Below, in pieces: positions 1 to 7,396 of a stretch of DNA of 8,088 nt (the first letter of the stretch is position 1; every line of letters starts with the position of its first letter). A model generated the notes under the pieces. The model was not told the origin of the DNA. It saw nothing but the letters and a program-made list of their open reading frames with translations, and did no database searches. Both the position numbers and the translations under genes were made by a program. This DNA is from Puia dinghuensis (GTDB lineage: Bacteria; Bacteroidota; Bacteroidia; Chitinophagales; Chitinophagaceae): contig JAMFRX010000622.1 in NCBI GenBank assembly GCA_026224995.1, forward strand, positions 1-8,088. The letters run 5' to 3'.

Positions 1-2922
1 ATCGCCGTCTTAGCCTTTCCTACTCCCGCGGCCTGGTATGCCGCCGATACGCCCCGGGTTACCACGAACAAAGGCGAAGCTCAGTTTCTTACACAACCCC
101 GCAACAAAGAGTCTTTCAAGAGCGAGGACTCCGCCTGGATACAATATACCTTCGACCACCCCTTCACCTGCCGCACGATCGTCATCCATGCGGTCAACAG
201 CTACCAGGCACAGCGGCTGCTCGTTGAAGTGAGCGACGATGGCGAGCATTTTCGCTCCCTCGGCCGTCTCGTCCCACCAAGACATGGCTGGGAGGATGGC
301 GACGTCGATGTGACGCATAGCATTCCCGCCGTAACGGCCCGCTGCTTCCGCTTTGTGCTCGACAAGTCCGGCTCCGAACCCGGCTCCGAAGACCTCGACG
401 CCGCCAAGTGGAAACCTTCCCTCAAGCTCACCGGCATCGAGCTCTCAGCTGCGCCGGCTATCAACCAGTTTGAAGGCAAAAACGGATCCATCTGGCGGGT
501 GAGCCTTCCTGCCGATAAAGAACAGCTGCCGGATTCCATCTGTATCGACCCACATTCCATAGTCGACCTCAGCCGTTTTATGGACGCACAGGGCCATCTT
601 CGCTGGCAGGCGCCGGCGGGCCACTGGACGATCCTGCGCATCGGCCATACCTCCACGGGCCACACCAATGCCACCGGCGGCGGCGGGAAAGGACTGGAAT
701 GCGACAAGTTCAACCCTGAAGCCGTAAAGCTGCAATTTGACCATTGGTTTGGCGAAGCCATCCGCCAGGCGGGGCCGGAACTGGCCGGCAAGGTGCTGAA
801 GATCTTTCACGTGGACAGCTGGGAATGTGGCAGCCAGAACTGGTCGCCCGTTTTCCGCACGGAGTTCCGCCGCCGCCGCGGCTACGACCTGCTCCGCTGG
901 CTGCCGGCTATCACCGGCGTCCCCATCGCCTCGGCAGGCAGCAGCGAACGCTTTCTGCATGATGTCCGCCAGACGATAGCCGAGCTCCTGCAGGATGAGT
1001 TCTACGCAACTCTCGCCACCCTCGCGCATCGCCAGGGCTGCAGCTTCAGTGCGGAGTGCGTGGCGCCGACATTCACCAGCGATGGCTTGCTGCATTACAG
1101 CAAAGCCGATATCCCTATGGGCGAGTTCTGGCTGCGCAGCCCTACCCACGACAAGCCCAACGATATCCTCGATGCTGTCTCAGGCGCTCATCTCTATGGT
1201 AAGCCCATCGTCCAGGCAGAGGCCTTTACGGAGCTGCGGGAAGCCTGGGATGAATCGCCCGCTATGCTCAAGACCCTGCAGGATCGTAACTATGCCCTTG
1301 GTATCAACCGCATGGTCTTCCATGTCTTCACGCATAACCCCTGGATGGATCGCAAGCCGGGCATGACCCTTGGCGGAGTAGGGACATTCCTGCAACGCGA
1401 CCAGACCTGGTGGCCGCAGGCGAATGCCTGGATCGATTATACGCAGCGTTGTCAATACCTGCTGCAGCAAGGTCGTCCCGTCGCAGACATCGCCGTGTTC
1501 ACGGGTGAAGAGCTGCCCCGCCGCGCCATCTTGCCGGAAAGGCTGGTATCGACCCTCCCTGGCCTCTTCGGGAAAGCACGCGTCCAAAGCGAAGCTACCC
1601 GCCTGGAGAATGCCGGCGAGCCGACGACGAAGCTGCCCAATGGCGTCGTCCATAGCGCGAATATGGCGGACCCTGCCGACTGGCTCGACCCCTTGCATGG
1701 CTATGCCTTCGACTCTTTTAATCCCGACGCCCTCCTCCGGCTAGCAACAGTCCGAAATGGCCGGATAGAATTACCGGGCGGCGCCTCGTACGCGTTGCTC
1801 GTTCTTCCCGGCGCGACACCCATGAACCCTGACGCCGGCGCCTTCAGCGCTCCGGTCGCACAACGGCTGCTGCAGCTGGTGAAGGAAGGGGCCACGATCC
1901 TTATCGATCCCGCTACCGGCTATCATTCCAATACACTCGCGCAAGGCGATACCATCGTCAGGGCAGTATTCCGTGAGCTGCTGGCCGGACCAGCCACCGG
2001 TATAGGACATATCGGCAAAGGCCGGGTGGTTAAAGGACCGCTCACCGAGCCCACCCTGGATTTCCTGGACATTCCCCGGGATTTCAGCGTAGGCGCGATC
2101 ATGGGTCGGCGACTCCCAAAAGAGATAGCCGATAGCGCTACCGGCATCACCTATACGCACAGGACCCTGCCTGGCATGGACATCTATTTCGTCTCCAACC
2201 AATCCGAAGAGCTGCGCAGCGCGATGGTTTCCTTTCGCACCACCGGGAGCATTCCGGAACGCTGGGATGCCCTCACCGGCCAGATAGATACGCTAAAAAC
2301 CTGGCGTGTAAAAAATGGGTATACCATTACGGGAATATTCCTCCCTGCCCATGGTTCCACCTTTGTGGTCTTCCGTAAGCCAGCCAGAGCCCCGGCGCCG
2401 CTTCACGCCGACGATATGGTGCTACTGCATTCGATACACAGCTTCTATGATCTCAAGGGGCCCTGGACCGTCCGCTTCGACACTGCCTTCGGCGGCCCCG
2501 CCGCCCCGGTGACCTTCGACTCGCTTTCAGATTGGAGCCGGCATCCCGACTCCGGCATCCGTTATTATTCCGGGCCTGCCGTGTATACCCAAACCATTCA
2601 AATGACGCCTGAAGATTCGGCCGTCTCGCTCGTGATCGGCAAAGTAGCCGACATTGCCACCGTCAGGGTGAACGGCATCGACTGCGGCACGATCTGGACG
2701 CCTGGCCAGTCGGTGAATATCACAAAGGCGTTGCATACAGGCGACAACGAGCTCAGCATCACGGTCACCAATACCTGGGCCAACCGGCTCACAGGCGATC
2801 AGCGCCTGCCCGAGGACAAACGCCGCACCTGGACCGTCGTTCCATTCCACTCCGATGGCCATCTGCTGCCTGCGGGACTGCTGGAACCCGTGACGATCCT
2901 GAGCTGGCAGAAGACGCCTTGA
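1..2922 (+). CDS. GH106-type alpha-L-rhamnosidase-like glycoside hydrolase, 5'-truncated by the window
   Basis: The frame is open from base 1 to a TGA at 2920-2922, giving 973 residues of a larger protein; the true start lies upstream. Visible residues begin IAVLAFPTPAAW, as in GH106 proteins near their N-terminal catalytic part. Residues about 20-150 look like a discoidin/CBM32-type beta-sandwich (WIQYTF, then LLVEVSDDGEHF). The catalytic region follows, with conserved-looking stretches HVDSWE (270-275), SAEC (E352), GEFW (E375), QAEAFTE (E407, E411) and FHVFTHNPW (from about 440). The glutamates are candidate catalytic or metal-binding residues; I cannot assign them. A GATase-like alpha/beta region lies near 580-660. 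The last ~130 residues (from about 841) form a galactose-binding-like sandwich with VRVNG and TNTWANRL. Family enzymes remove alpha-L-rhamnose from pectic and other glycans, usually in the periplasm or at the cell surface. Substrate is unproven; related uncharacterised GH106-like proteins are common in Bacteroidota. Confidence 0.85.
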   Translation: MAVLAFPTPAAWYAADTPRVTTNKGEAQFLTQPRNKESFKSEDSAWIQYTFDHPFTCRTIVIHAVNSYQAQRLLVEVSDDGEHFRSLGRLVPPRHGWEDGDVDVTHSIPAVTARCFRFVLDKSGSEPGSEDLDAAKWKPSLKLTGIELSAAPAINQFEGKNGSIWRVSLPADKEQLPDSICIDPHSIVDLSRFMDAQGHLRWQAPAGHWTILRIGHTSTGHTNATGGGGKGLECDKFNPEAVKLQFDHWFGEAIRQAGPELAGKVLKIFHVDSWECGSQNWSPVFRTEFRRRRGYDLLRWLPAITGVPIASAGSSERFLHDVRQTIAELLQDEFYATLATLAHRQGCSFSAECVAPTFTSDGLLHYSKADIPMGEFWLRSPTHDKPNDILDAVSGAHLYGKPIVQAEAFTELREAWDESPAMLKTLQDRNYALGINRMVFHVFTHNPWMDRKPGMTLGGVGTFLQRDQTWWPQANAWIDYTQRCQYLLQQGRPVADIAVFTGEELPRRAILPERLVSTLPGLFGKARVQSEATRLENAGEPTTKLPNGVVHSANMADPADWLDPLHGYAFDSFNPDALLRLATVRNGRIELPGGASYALLVLPGATPMNPDAGAFSAPVAQRLLQLVKEGATILIDPATGYHSNTLAQGDTIVRAVFRELLAGPATGIGHIGKGRVVKGPLTEPTLDFLDIPRDFSVGAIMGRRLPKEIADSATGITYTHRTLPGMDIYFVSNQSEELRSAMVSFRTTGSIPERWDALTGQIDTLKTWRVKNGYTITGIFLPAHGSTFVVFRKPARAPAPLHADDMVLLHSIHSFYDLKGPWTVRFDTAFGGPAAPVTFDSLSDWSRHPDSGIRYYSGPAVYTQTIQMTPEDSAVSLVIGKVADIATVRVNGIDCGTIWTPGQSVNITKALHTGDNELSITVTNTWANRLTGDQRLPEDKRRTWTVVPFHSDGHLLPAGLLEPVTILSWQKTP

Positions 2923-2968
2923 GCGCCGCGCCTTCCGGCCTGGCGACTATTAGCGCGGCGTTCAAGGC
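2916..2968. terminator. Long GC-rich hairpin between convergent genes, probable terminator
   Basis: The left arm GCCTTGAGCGCCGCGC (2916-2931) pairs with the right arm GCGCGGCGTTCAAGGC (2953-2968). Fifteen of 16 positions are Watson-Crick pairs, and the sixteenth is G-U in the rightward transcript (A-C in the leftward one). The loop is 21 nt. The glycoside hydrolase TGA (2920-2922) lies inside the left arm, and the P450 stop (2979-2981) is 10 bp past the right arm. Position between two convergent genes and stem strength suggest it ends or protects both transcripts, favouring the hydrolase strand. There is no clear U-tract on either side, so intrinsic termination is inferred. Retroregulation or mRNA 3'-end protection is an alternative. 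Confidence 0.65.
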
Positions 2969-2978
2969 CCGGTGTCTA

Positions 2979-4097
2979 TCACGCAGTCGTGAGATGCATG
3001 GTCTTCACCAGCCGGACATTCACCAGCGGTTCATATTGCAAAGGCGAATCTTCCAGCCGGATATACTTATATGTATGAAAAAGATGACATAATACGGCCG
3101 CAGCCAGCTCCGTGCAATAAGCGGCAGCCAGACAATTATGAATACCCGTGCCGAAGCCCAGCATCTCCCGGTTATTGCCACGGTGAACCTCAAATGTTTC
3201 CGGTTTGGCGAATTTACGTTCATCGCGGTTGGCCGCCGCCAGCACGATAAGGATAGTCTGCCCCTTGGCGATAGTCTGCCCGCCAAGCAGCAGGTCTTCA
3301 TCCGCTACCCGGCGGGTGTTGTGCACCGGACCATCGTAACGCATGACTTCGGTGACGAAGGACAGGAAATACCCGATAGCGGCGGAGGCAAGCAGCGCCG
3401 GCGTCTCCCGCTTAAGCAAATGGACCAATGCATTGCTGAGCAGGCCCCGTGTGGCGTCGTAGCTTTGGATCAGCAATCCAATGAGGTTGCTGACGCCATA
3501 GGCGCGTTGGTCGGACGAGCTATCGGGCATTAATTTGTCTACCCGCTGACTCACCAAAGGGTAGACGCTGCTGCATACGGCCTCCAGCTCAGCGGCGGCC
3601 TCCCGCCCCTTCACCGGCCCCATCAGCTTTAAGAGCCCCGGCAGCTGCCCCTGGATAAATGCTGCATCGGCATCCGAAAAGCCGAAGCCCGCAAGCAAGT
3701 GCATCACTGGTAATACTCTGCCTACCCGCTCCACCCAATCGTAGGTAGCCGGGACCCCTGGCGGCGGCAACAGGCGCTCCATCAACGGCGCGATGTCTAC
3801 ACGCTGCCTGCCCCGGAACAGCTGCATGGCCGCGTCGCGTGCGGGCGTATGGCCAGGCGCATTGCTGATCCTCACCAGCCTGCTCTTGATCGCCTGAGCG
3901 TCGCCGCTCAGCCCTTCGTCGGGGACTGGCGGGATCAGCATCCCCGGCAGGGAGAGCACATGCATACAATCCGAGTAGCGGTAGACGGCCCAAAGCCGCC
4001 GGTCGGCATCCCAGATCACAGGCCATCGGGCGAGGCGCTCTCTATACAAAGGCCAGGGGTCGGGGCTGTCCGAGTGCTGGAATAAGGTAGTGCTCAT
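2979..4097 (-). CDS. Cytochrome P450, soluble bacterial type (372 aa)
   Basis: A heme-thiolate monooxygenase by family. The heme-ligand loop FGTGIHNCLA (315-324, Cys322) fits the P450 signature. The K-helix ExxR is E250-R253 (EVMR), the C-helix HxxxR is H83-R87, and ANRDERKFAKPETF (288-302) matches the segment before the heme loop. The I-helix reads QSYDAT (211-216) rather than the usual AGx(D/E)T, so the conserved threonine is an alanine with a threonine one residue later. No N-terminal membrane anchor is seen, so it is probably cytoplasmic and needs separate redox partners; no ferredoxin or reductase gene is in the window. The frame opens further upstream to 4304, but that part runs antisense through the regulator. 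ATG at 4097 gives the normal start MSTTLFQHSDSPDPWPLY. It is divergent from the ArsR-type gene, its probable regulator. At 372 aa it is slightly shorter than the usual ~400. Substrate is unknown. Confidence 0.93.
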   Translation of the reverse strand: MSTTLFQHSDSPDPWPLYRERLARWPVIWDADRRLWAVYRYSDCMHVLSLPGMLIPPVPDEGLSGDAQAIKSRLVRISNAPGHTPARDAAMQLFRGRQRVDIAPLMERLLPPPGVPATYDWVERVGRVLPVMHLLAGFGFSDADAAFIQGQLPGLLKLMGPVKGREAAAELEAVCSSVYPLVSQRVDKLMPDSSSDQRAYGVSNLIGLLIQSYDATRGLLSNALVHLLKRETPALLASAAIGYFLSFVTEVMRYDGPVHNTRRVADEDLLLGGQTIAKGQTILIVLAAANRDERKFAKPETFEVHRGNNREMLGFGTGIHNCLAAAYCTELAAAVLCHLFHTYKYIRLEDSPLQYEPLVNVRLVKTMHLTTA

Positions 4098-4138
4098 GGC
4101 AGGGTGTTTCCGGCAATAATAGGTAACTTTATACAGGA

Positions 4139-4162
4139 ATAGTTCAGCGCAGAATGAACTAT
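4139..4162. promoter_or_regulatory. Perfect inverted repeat, candidate operator for the divergent P450/ArsR pair
   Basis: ATAGTTCA (4139-4146), eight bases, then TGAACTAT (4155-4162): perfect 8-bp arms forming a 24-bp dyad centred at 4150/4151. It lies in the short region between the P450 start (4097) and the regulator start (4154 or 4175). Dyads with TGAA/TTCA half-sites are usual for ArsR/SmtB-type dimers, so autoregulation and control of the P450 are plausible. A TAACTTTA at 4124-4131 resembles the Bacteroidota -7 element TAnnTTTG on the + strand, and TATTATTG (minus, 4114-4121) resembles one for the P450. I found no convincing -33 partners, so the promoters remain tentative. Confidence 0.6.
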
Positions 4163-4840
4163 AAAAGCAAGCGTATGGAAAAAGACTTCGGCTCGATGGC
4201 AGCCCTGATAGGTGATCCGGTAAGAGCGAACATCCTTTGGACGCTGCTGGATGGCCGCGCCTATACGGCCTCCGAATTGGCCATCGGTGTCGATACCTCC
4301 GCACAAAATCTCAGCATGCATTTAGGAAAGCTGATCAAGGCCGGCCTGCTGTCGGTGGAGATCCAGGGCCGCCATCGCTATTATACTTTTTCCCGGCCCG
4401 AAGTGGCCTATGCAGTAGAATCCCTCGCCGGCCTGCTCCCGGCACGGCCCGCGACGACTACCGCTTCCGCCGACCTCCCGATCCGAAACTGCCGAACCTG
4501 CTACGACCACCTGGCAGGAAGGGTAGGAGTGGAGCTTACGGAGAGTCTGGTTCGGCAGAAGCTGATAACCCGTTCCGCCAATGATTTTGTAGTATCGAAG
4601 AAGGGTAACCGCTGGTTCGGGCAAATGGGCATCGACTGCGAAGCGCTTCGGCAGCAGAGACGCGGCTTCGCCCGCGCCTGTCTCGACTGGACGGAAAGGC
4701 GGCCTCACCTGGCCGGCTCCCTGGGTGCGGCCCTGCTGCAAAAGATGCTGGACGAGCACTGGCTGCGCCGCATGGCCAACACGAGAGCCGTGCTGGTGAC
4801 ACCAAAGGGCCAAAAGATGCTGAGCGAGCTCTTCCGCTAG
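4154..4840 (+). CDS. ArsR-type winged-helix transcriptional regulator with C-terminal extension (228 aa)
   Basis: The N-terminal ~80 residues form an ArsR-like winged helix: LIGDPVRANILWTLLDG (18-34), a helix-turn-helix at about 38-66 (TASELAIGVD, then recognition helix SAQNLSMHLGKL), and a wing VEIQGRHRYYTF (68-79). The position equivalent to the classical ELCVCDL metal motif reads ELAIGVD and has no cysteine, so this is not a standard arsenic/antimony sensor. The C-terminal half carries CRTCYDHLAG (113-122) and CLDWTERRPHLAG (176-188), as in a recognisable subfamily of long ArsR-like regulators with unknown ligand. The ATG at 4154 overlaps the inverted repeat. An in-frame ATG at 4175 (MEKDFGSMAALIGD) matches the family's usual N-terminus and would leave the operator untranslated, so it may be the real start. 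It is divergent from the P450, its likely target. The stop overlaps the next gene's stop at CTAG (4837-4840). Confidence 0.9.
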   Translation: MNYKSKRMEKDFGSMAALIGDPVRANILWTLLDGRAYTASELAIGVDTSAQNLSMHLGKLIKAGLLSVEIQGRHRYYTFSRPEVAYAVESLAGLLPARPATTTASADLPIRNCRTCYDHLAGRVGVELTESLVRQKLITRSANDFVVSKKGNRWFGQMGIDCEALRQQRRGFARACLDWTERRPHLAGSLGAALLQKMLDEHWLRRMANTRAVLVTPKGQKMLSELFR

Positions 4841-7368
4841 AAGTTGAAATTGGAGCTGATCCGCAATCCCACTCCACTGACATTGGGATGATCGAGATAG
4901 GTGAACCGCTTGACCACGTCGAGCCGGAAGATCGTGAAGATATTGTAAATGCCGACACTTGCTTCCATATAGGGCTTAGCGCCCAGCGAATACGTGGACA
5001 GGACCCCATTGGTCGTCGGAAATTTCATCTGCAGGGGATTGACCGCCGGATTATTCTCGTCCCGGAGGCCGCCATACAGGATCTTCCCTGCCACGACTTC
5101 CCGTAACCGAAGCCTTTTTAGCCCGGGTATCTTGTTGAAGAAAAAACCATTGAAAAAATGATCGATGTCGATCCCTGCATAGTGATCGCTTACGAATTCG
5201 CCTACATTCATCATGTTATAGGCCACCTCGCTGTAGAAATAGGAAGGGTTGCCGGGATGGATCACCAATAACGGGAAAGGCAGATTACCGCCGAGCCAGC
5301 CGGCATCGAAGGTGACGTCGGTAAAGCCTATCGGCGCCACGTAGCAGCGCTTGTAGACGTTAAGATGAAGGGCATTGTAATTGTATTGTCCGCCGAATAA
5401 GCCCTCTATCCCTTTTGCATACTGCATGGTGATGATGGGATAGCGGTTGATGACGTCGGCCCTCCCCGCCTTAGACTGCAGAAACTCTTCATGCGGCGCC
5501 CATCTGATGGATGCCGAGATCTCGCCGGTAGTAAGCTTCGGGACAGTATCCGCCTGATCGGATAGATTCTTATAGATGTACTGTAGCGAGCCGGTGGGGG
5601 CCTGCTGCCAATACTTCATCCCTAGCGTATAGGACAGATGGTTGCTGAACTCGTGGATATAGGTCCCCCGCAGCAAGTGGCTGTATAGCCATTTGGAATT
5701 ATCCCCATGACTAAAAGAGGTAAAGAAATTGTTAGCTACCGCAAAGGCATTTTCCTGACCCAGGCTCCGGGCATCATTCATATAGCTGAGCTGTATATAA
5801 TGCAGCGGAAAGGTATAGATGGATTTATTGTTGAACGCGTAGGAGGCGCTGCCGTAGTATTTCCATCGATCGTCCTTGGTGCCATAAGCCACATAGGATT
5901 CCCCATAGAACCGTGTGCTCAGCTTCGTATTGGTCCGGCCGCCAAGCTTCAGCCGCTGCCCTTCGATAGGATTGAACGTGTAAAAGCTGCCGATAGGGCC
6001 GATGTCCGCTTTCCCCGCCGACTTATACCCCGCCGTGAAGGCCGTCGTGTAGTCCATGAGCCGCCGGTAGGACCGCATCTTCACCAGGCTGTCCGTATTG
6101 GAATAGGTCTTGACCTCCGTGCCGTTCAGCGGGGAAGGTCGCCCCTGGGTCCAGAAACTGTCTGCCTGTCCATCCACCTGATGCAGACTGTCTATGGCCG
6201 GGCCGTTGAACACACTGTCCGCAACGAGGCCATTGCTGAACTGGTCGACGGCGACGATCCTCTCGCCGACCACTCCCATGCTCCTGGCAAAGGGACTGAA
6301 CAACGCGATCACATCGGAATTGGCCAGGTAGTAATGGTCGCCCGGACCCCTTTGAAAATCCTGCGTGACCCTGAACTCCCGGACATAATTGAGGTTCACC
6401 CGCTTGCTGACGCCAAACTCCGCTTTTCGGATGGCATAACGGCCGTCAAGGGTAATGTACAGCGTACCCCTGAAGAGAAGGTCTTCCGGGTTCCGCGGCG
6501 TAAAATACAATTCCACTAATTTCACCCCATTCTCCACGATGGTATCGCGGATAAAGTACATATAGAAAGTAGGCGCCAGATCCGCCACGGGACTGACGAA
6601 TTGCATAGTGAACGCATCGATGGTATTGTCGTACAGGTTGATGTCCTCATACAGCCGGTTGATCACGCCGCTGATCCCCTTCATATCGATATATTCGCCG
6701 AAATCCACGCTTTTATGACCCAGGACGACTTTCTTGTCGGCCTTGGGATGCTTGCGGAAATATTTTTCAGAAGAGACCTCCTCTATATACACCGGCACGA
6801 GATTCCGGCCAGGGATGATCGTGGAATCCTTGTTGTCGAAGAGAAAATGATATTTTTTTATAAGGATATTGTTGACGAGCAGATGGGGGATATTGTCGAA
6901 CAGCACCCTTGTCTTCTCGTATTGACGGTAGGCGCTGTATGCATCCGCTCCCGGGCCATTCATGGACTTATTGGCTATGACCTTCCGGATCAGCTCGACC
7001 GCCGGATTGTTCTTGTTCCGGTACCTGCCAGGCTTGCTCTTGACGACGACATCCTGCAGGACCATAAAGCTCTTGGAAAGAAAGATCGTCAGCGGTCCGT
7101 TCCGGGCGGTCACTGTCAGGGAATGATAGCCCATTCCGGAAACGACCAGCTTTTGAACGGCCTTCTCTGTAAAGAAGCTGAAATTGCCTTTTGCATCGGT
7201 CAATACCCCTCTGTGGCCATTAGCCAGGGTGACGCTGACATTGGCAATGGGCAGATGGGAAAGGGAATCCAGAACGGTCCCCGTGATCGTTCTTGTCTGC
7301 CCGGCGCCTGCCTTGCAAAGTGCGCTCACGATCAGTAGTAACAGGATCTTTTTTATTCCGGCAAACAC
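4837..7368 (-). CDS. DUF5686 / carboxypeptidase-regulatory-like domain outer-membrane protein (843 aa)
   Basis: The N-terminus is a signal peptide: a lysine pair, the hydrophobic run ILLLLIVSALCKA, and probable cleavage near AGAG-Q24. Residues about 27-110 are a CarboxypepD_reg-like beta-sandwich (ITGTVLDSLSHLPIANVSV, GVLTDAKGNFSF). The remainder matches DUF5686, beginning with NPAVELIRKVIANKSMN (121-137) and VPVYIEEVSSEKYF (191-204). The latter part is rich in aromatic, beta-strand-like sequence and the protein ends in Phe (SNFNF), as outer-membrane barrels do. It is probably an outer-membrane beta-barrel; the family's function is not established. The start is GTG at 7366-7368; no ATG lies in frame before the signal peptide, and no other start gives an intact one. 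It is convergent with and 4 bp overlapping the regulator gene, and divergent from the acetyltransferase gene 28 bp away. No SusC/SusD pair adjoins it. Confidence 0.9.
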   Translation of the reverse strand: MFAGIKKILLLLIVSALCKAGAGQTRTITGTVLDSLSHLPIANVSVTLANGHRGVLTDAKGNFSFFTEKAVQKLVVSGMGYHSLTVTARNGPLTIFLSKSFMVLQDVVVKSKPGRYRNKNNPAVELIRKVIANKSMNGPGADAYSAYRQYEKTRVLFDNIPHLLVNNILIKKYHFLFDNKDSTIIPGRNLVPVYIEEVSSEKYFRKHPKADKKVVLGHKSVDFGEYIDMKGISGVINRLYEDINLYDNTIDAFTMQFVSPVADLAPTFYMYFIRDTIVENGVKLVELYFTPRNPEDLLFRGTLYITLDGRYAIRKAEFGVSKRVNLNYVREFRVTQDFQRGPGDHYYLANSDVIALFSPFARSMGVVGERIVAVDQFSNGLVADSVFNGPAIDSLHQVDGQADSFWTQGRPSPLNGTEVKTYSNTDSLVKMRSYRRLMDYTTAFTAGYKSAGKADIGPIGSFYTFNPIEGQRLKLGGRTNTKLSTRFYGESYVAYGTKDDRWKYYGSASYAFNNKSIYTFPLHYIQLSYMNDARSLGQENAFAVANNFFTSFSHGDNSKWLYSHLLRGTYIHEFSNHLSYTLGMKYWQQAPTGSLQYIYKNLSDQADTVPKLTTGEISASIRWAPHEEFLQSKAGRADVINRYPIITMQYAKGIEGLFGGQYNYNALHLNVYKRCYVAPIGFTDVTFDAGWLGGNLPFPLLVIHPGNPSYFYSEVAYNMMNVGEFVSDHYAGIDIDHFFNGFFFNKIPGLKRLRLREVVAGKILYGGLRDENNPAVNPLQMKFPTTNGVLSTYSLGAKPYMEASVGIYNIFTIFRLDVVKRFTYLDHPNVSGVGLRISSNFNF

Positions 7369-7396
7369 GTTGGCAAGATAATTAATAAATTCGCTT
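7369..7396. promoter_or_regulatory. AT-rich divergent spacer between DUF5686 and GNAT genes
   Basis: This 28-bp gap holds the 5' leaders of both divergent genes and is AT-rich (8 G/C of 28 by hand count). TAAATTCG (7386-7393) is one base off the Bacteroidota -7 consensus TAnnTTTG on the + strand, but it lies too close to the GNAT ATG to be a convincing element, and no -33 match is visible at the right distance. At least one promoter must therefore lie inside the opposite gene's coding sequence, or the transcripts have very short leaders. No Shine-Dalgarno sequence is seen before either start. Confidence 0.3.

Noticed and set aside
445..1149. Minus-strand open frame of 234 codons inside the hydrolase gene
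   Set aside because: It is a shadow frame in G+C-rich DNA, with no recognisable domain, opposite a well-supported coding sequence.
229..2922. Hydrolase gene starting at GTG 229
   Set aside because: The frame is open to base 1 and the upstream residues (IAVLAFPTP and a discoidin-like sandwich) continue the family match, so 229 is an internal valine codon.
4098..4304. N-terminal 69-residue extension of the P450
   Set aside because: It runs antisense through the regulator gene, is basic and low in family resemblance, and the ATG at 4097 gives a normal P450 N-terminus.
4831..4843. Possible hairpin CTTC-N5-GAAG at the regulator/DUF5686 junction
   Set aside because: A 4-bp stem is expected by chance and has no U-tract.
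5707..6519. Plus-strand open frame of 270 codons opposite the DUF5686 gene
   Set aside because: No recognisable domain; it lies wholly antisense to a clear DUF5686 sequence. Its length reflects codon bias of the opposite strand.
6601..7338. Plus-strand open frame of 245 codons opposite the DUF5686 N-terminal half
   Set aside because: Same reasoning: no domain, and the opposite strand encodes the signal peptide and carboxypeptidase-regulatory-like domain.
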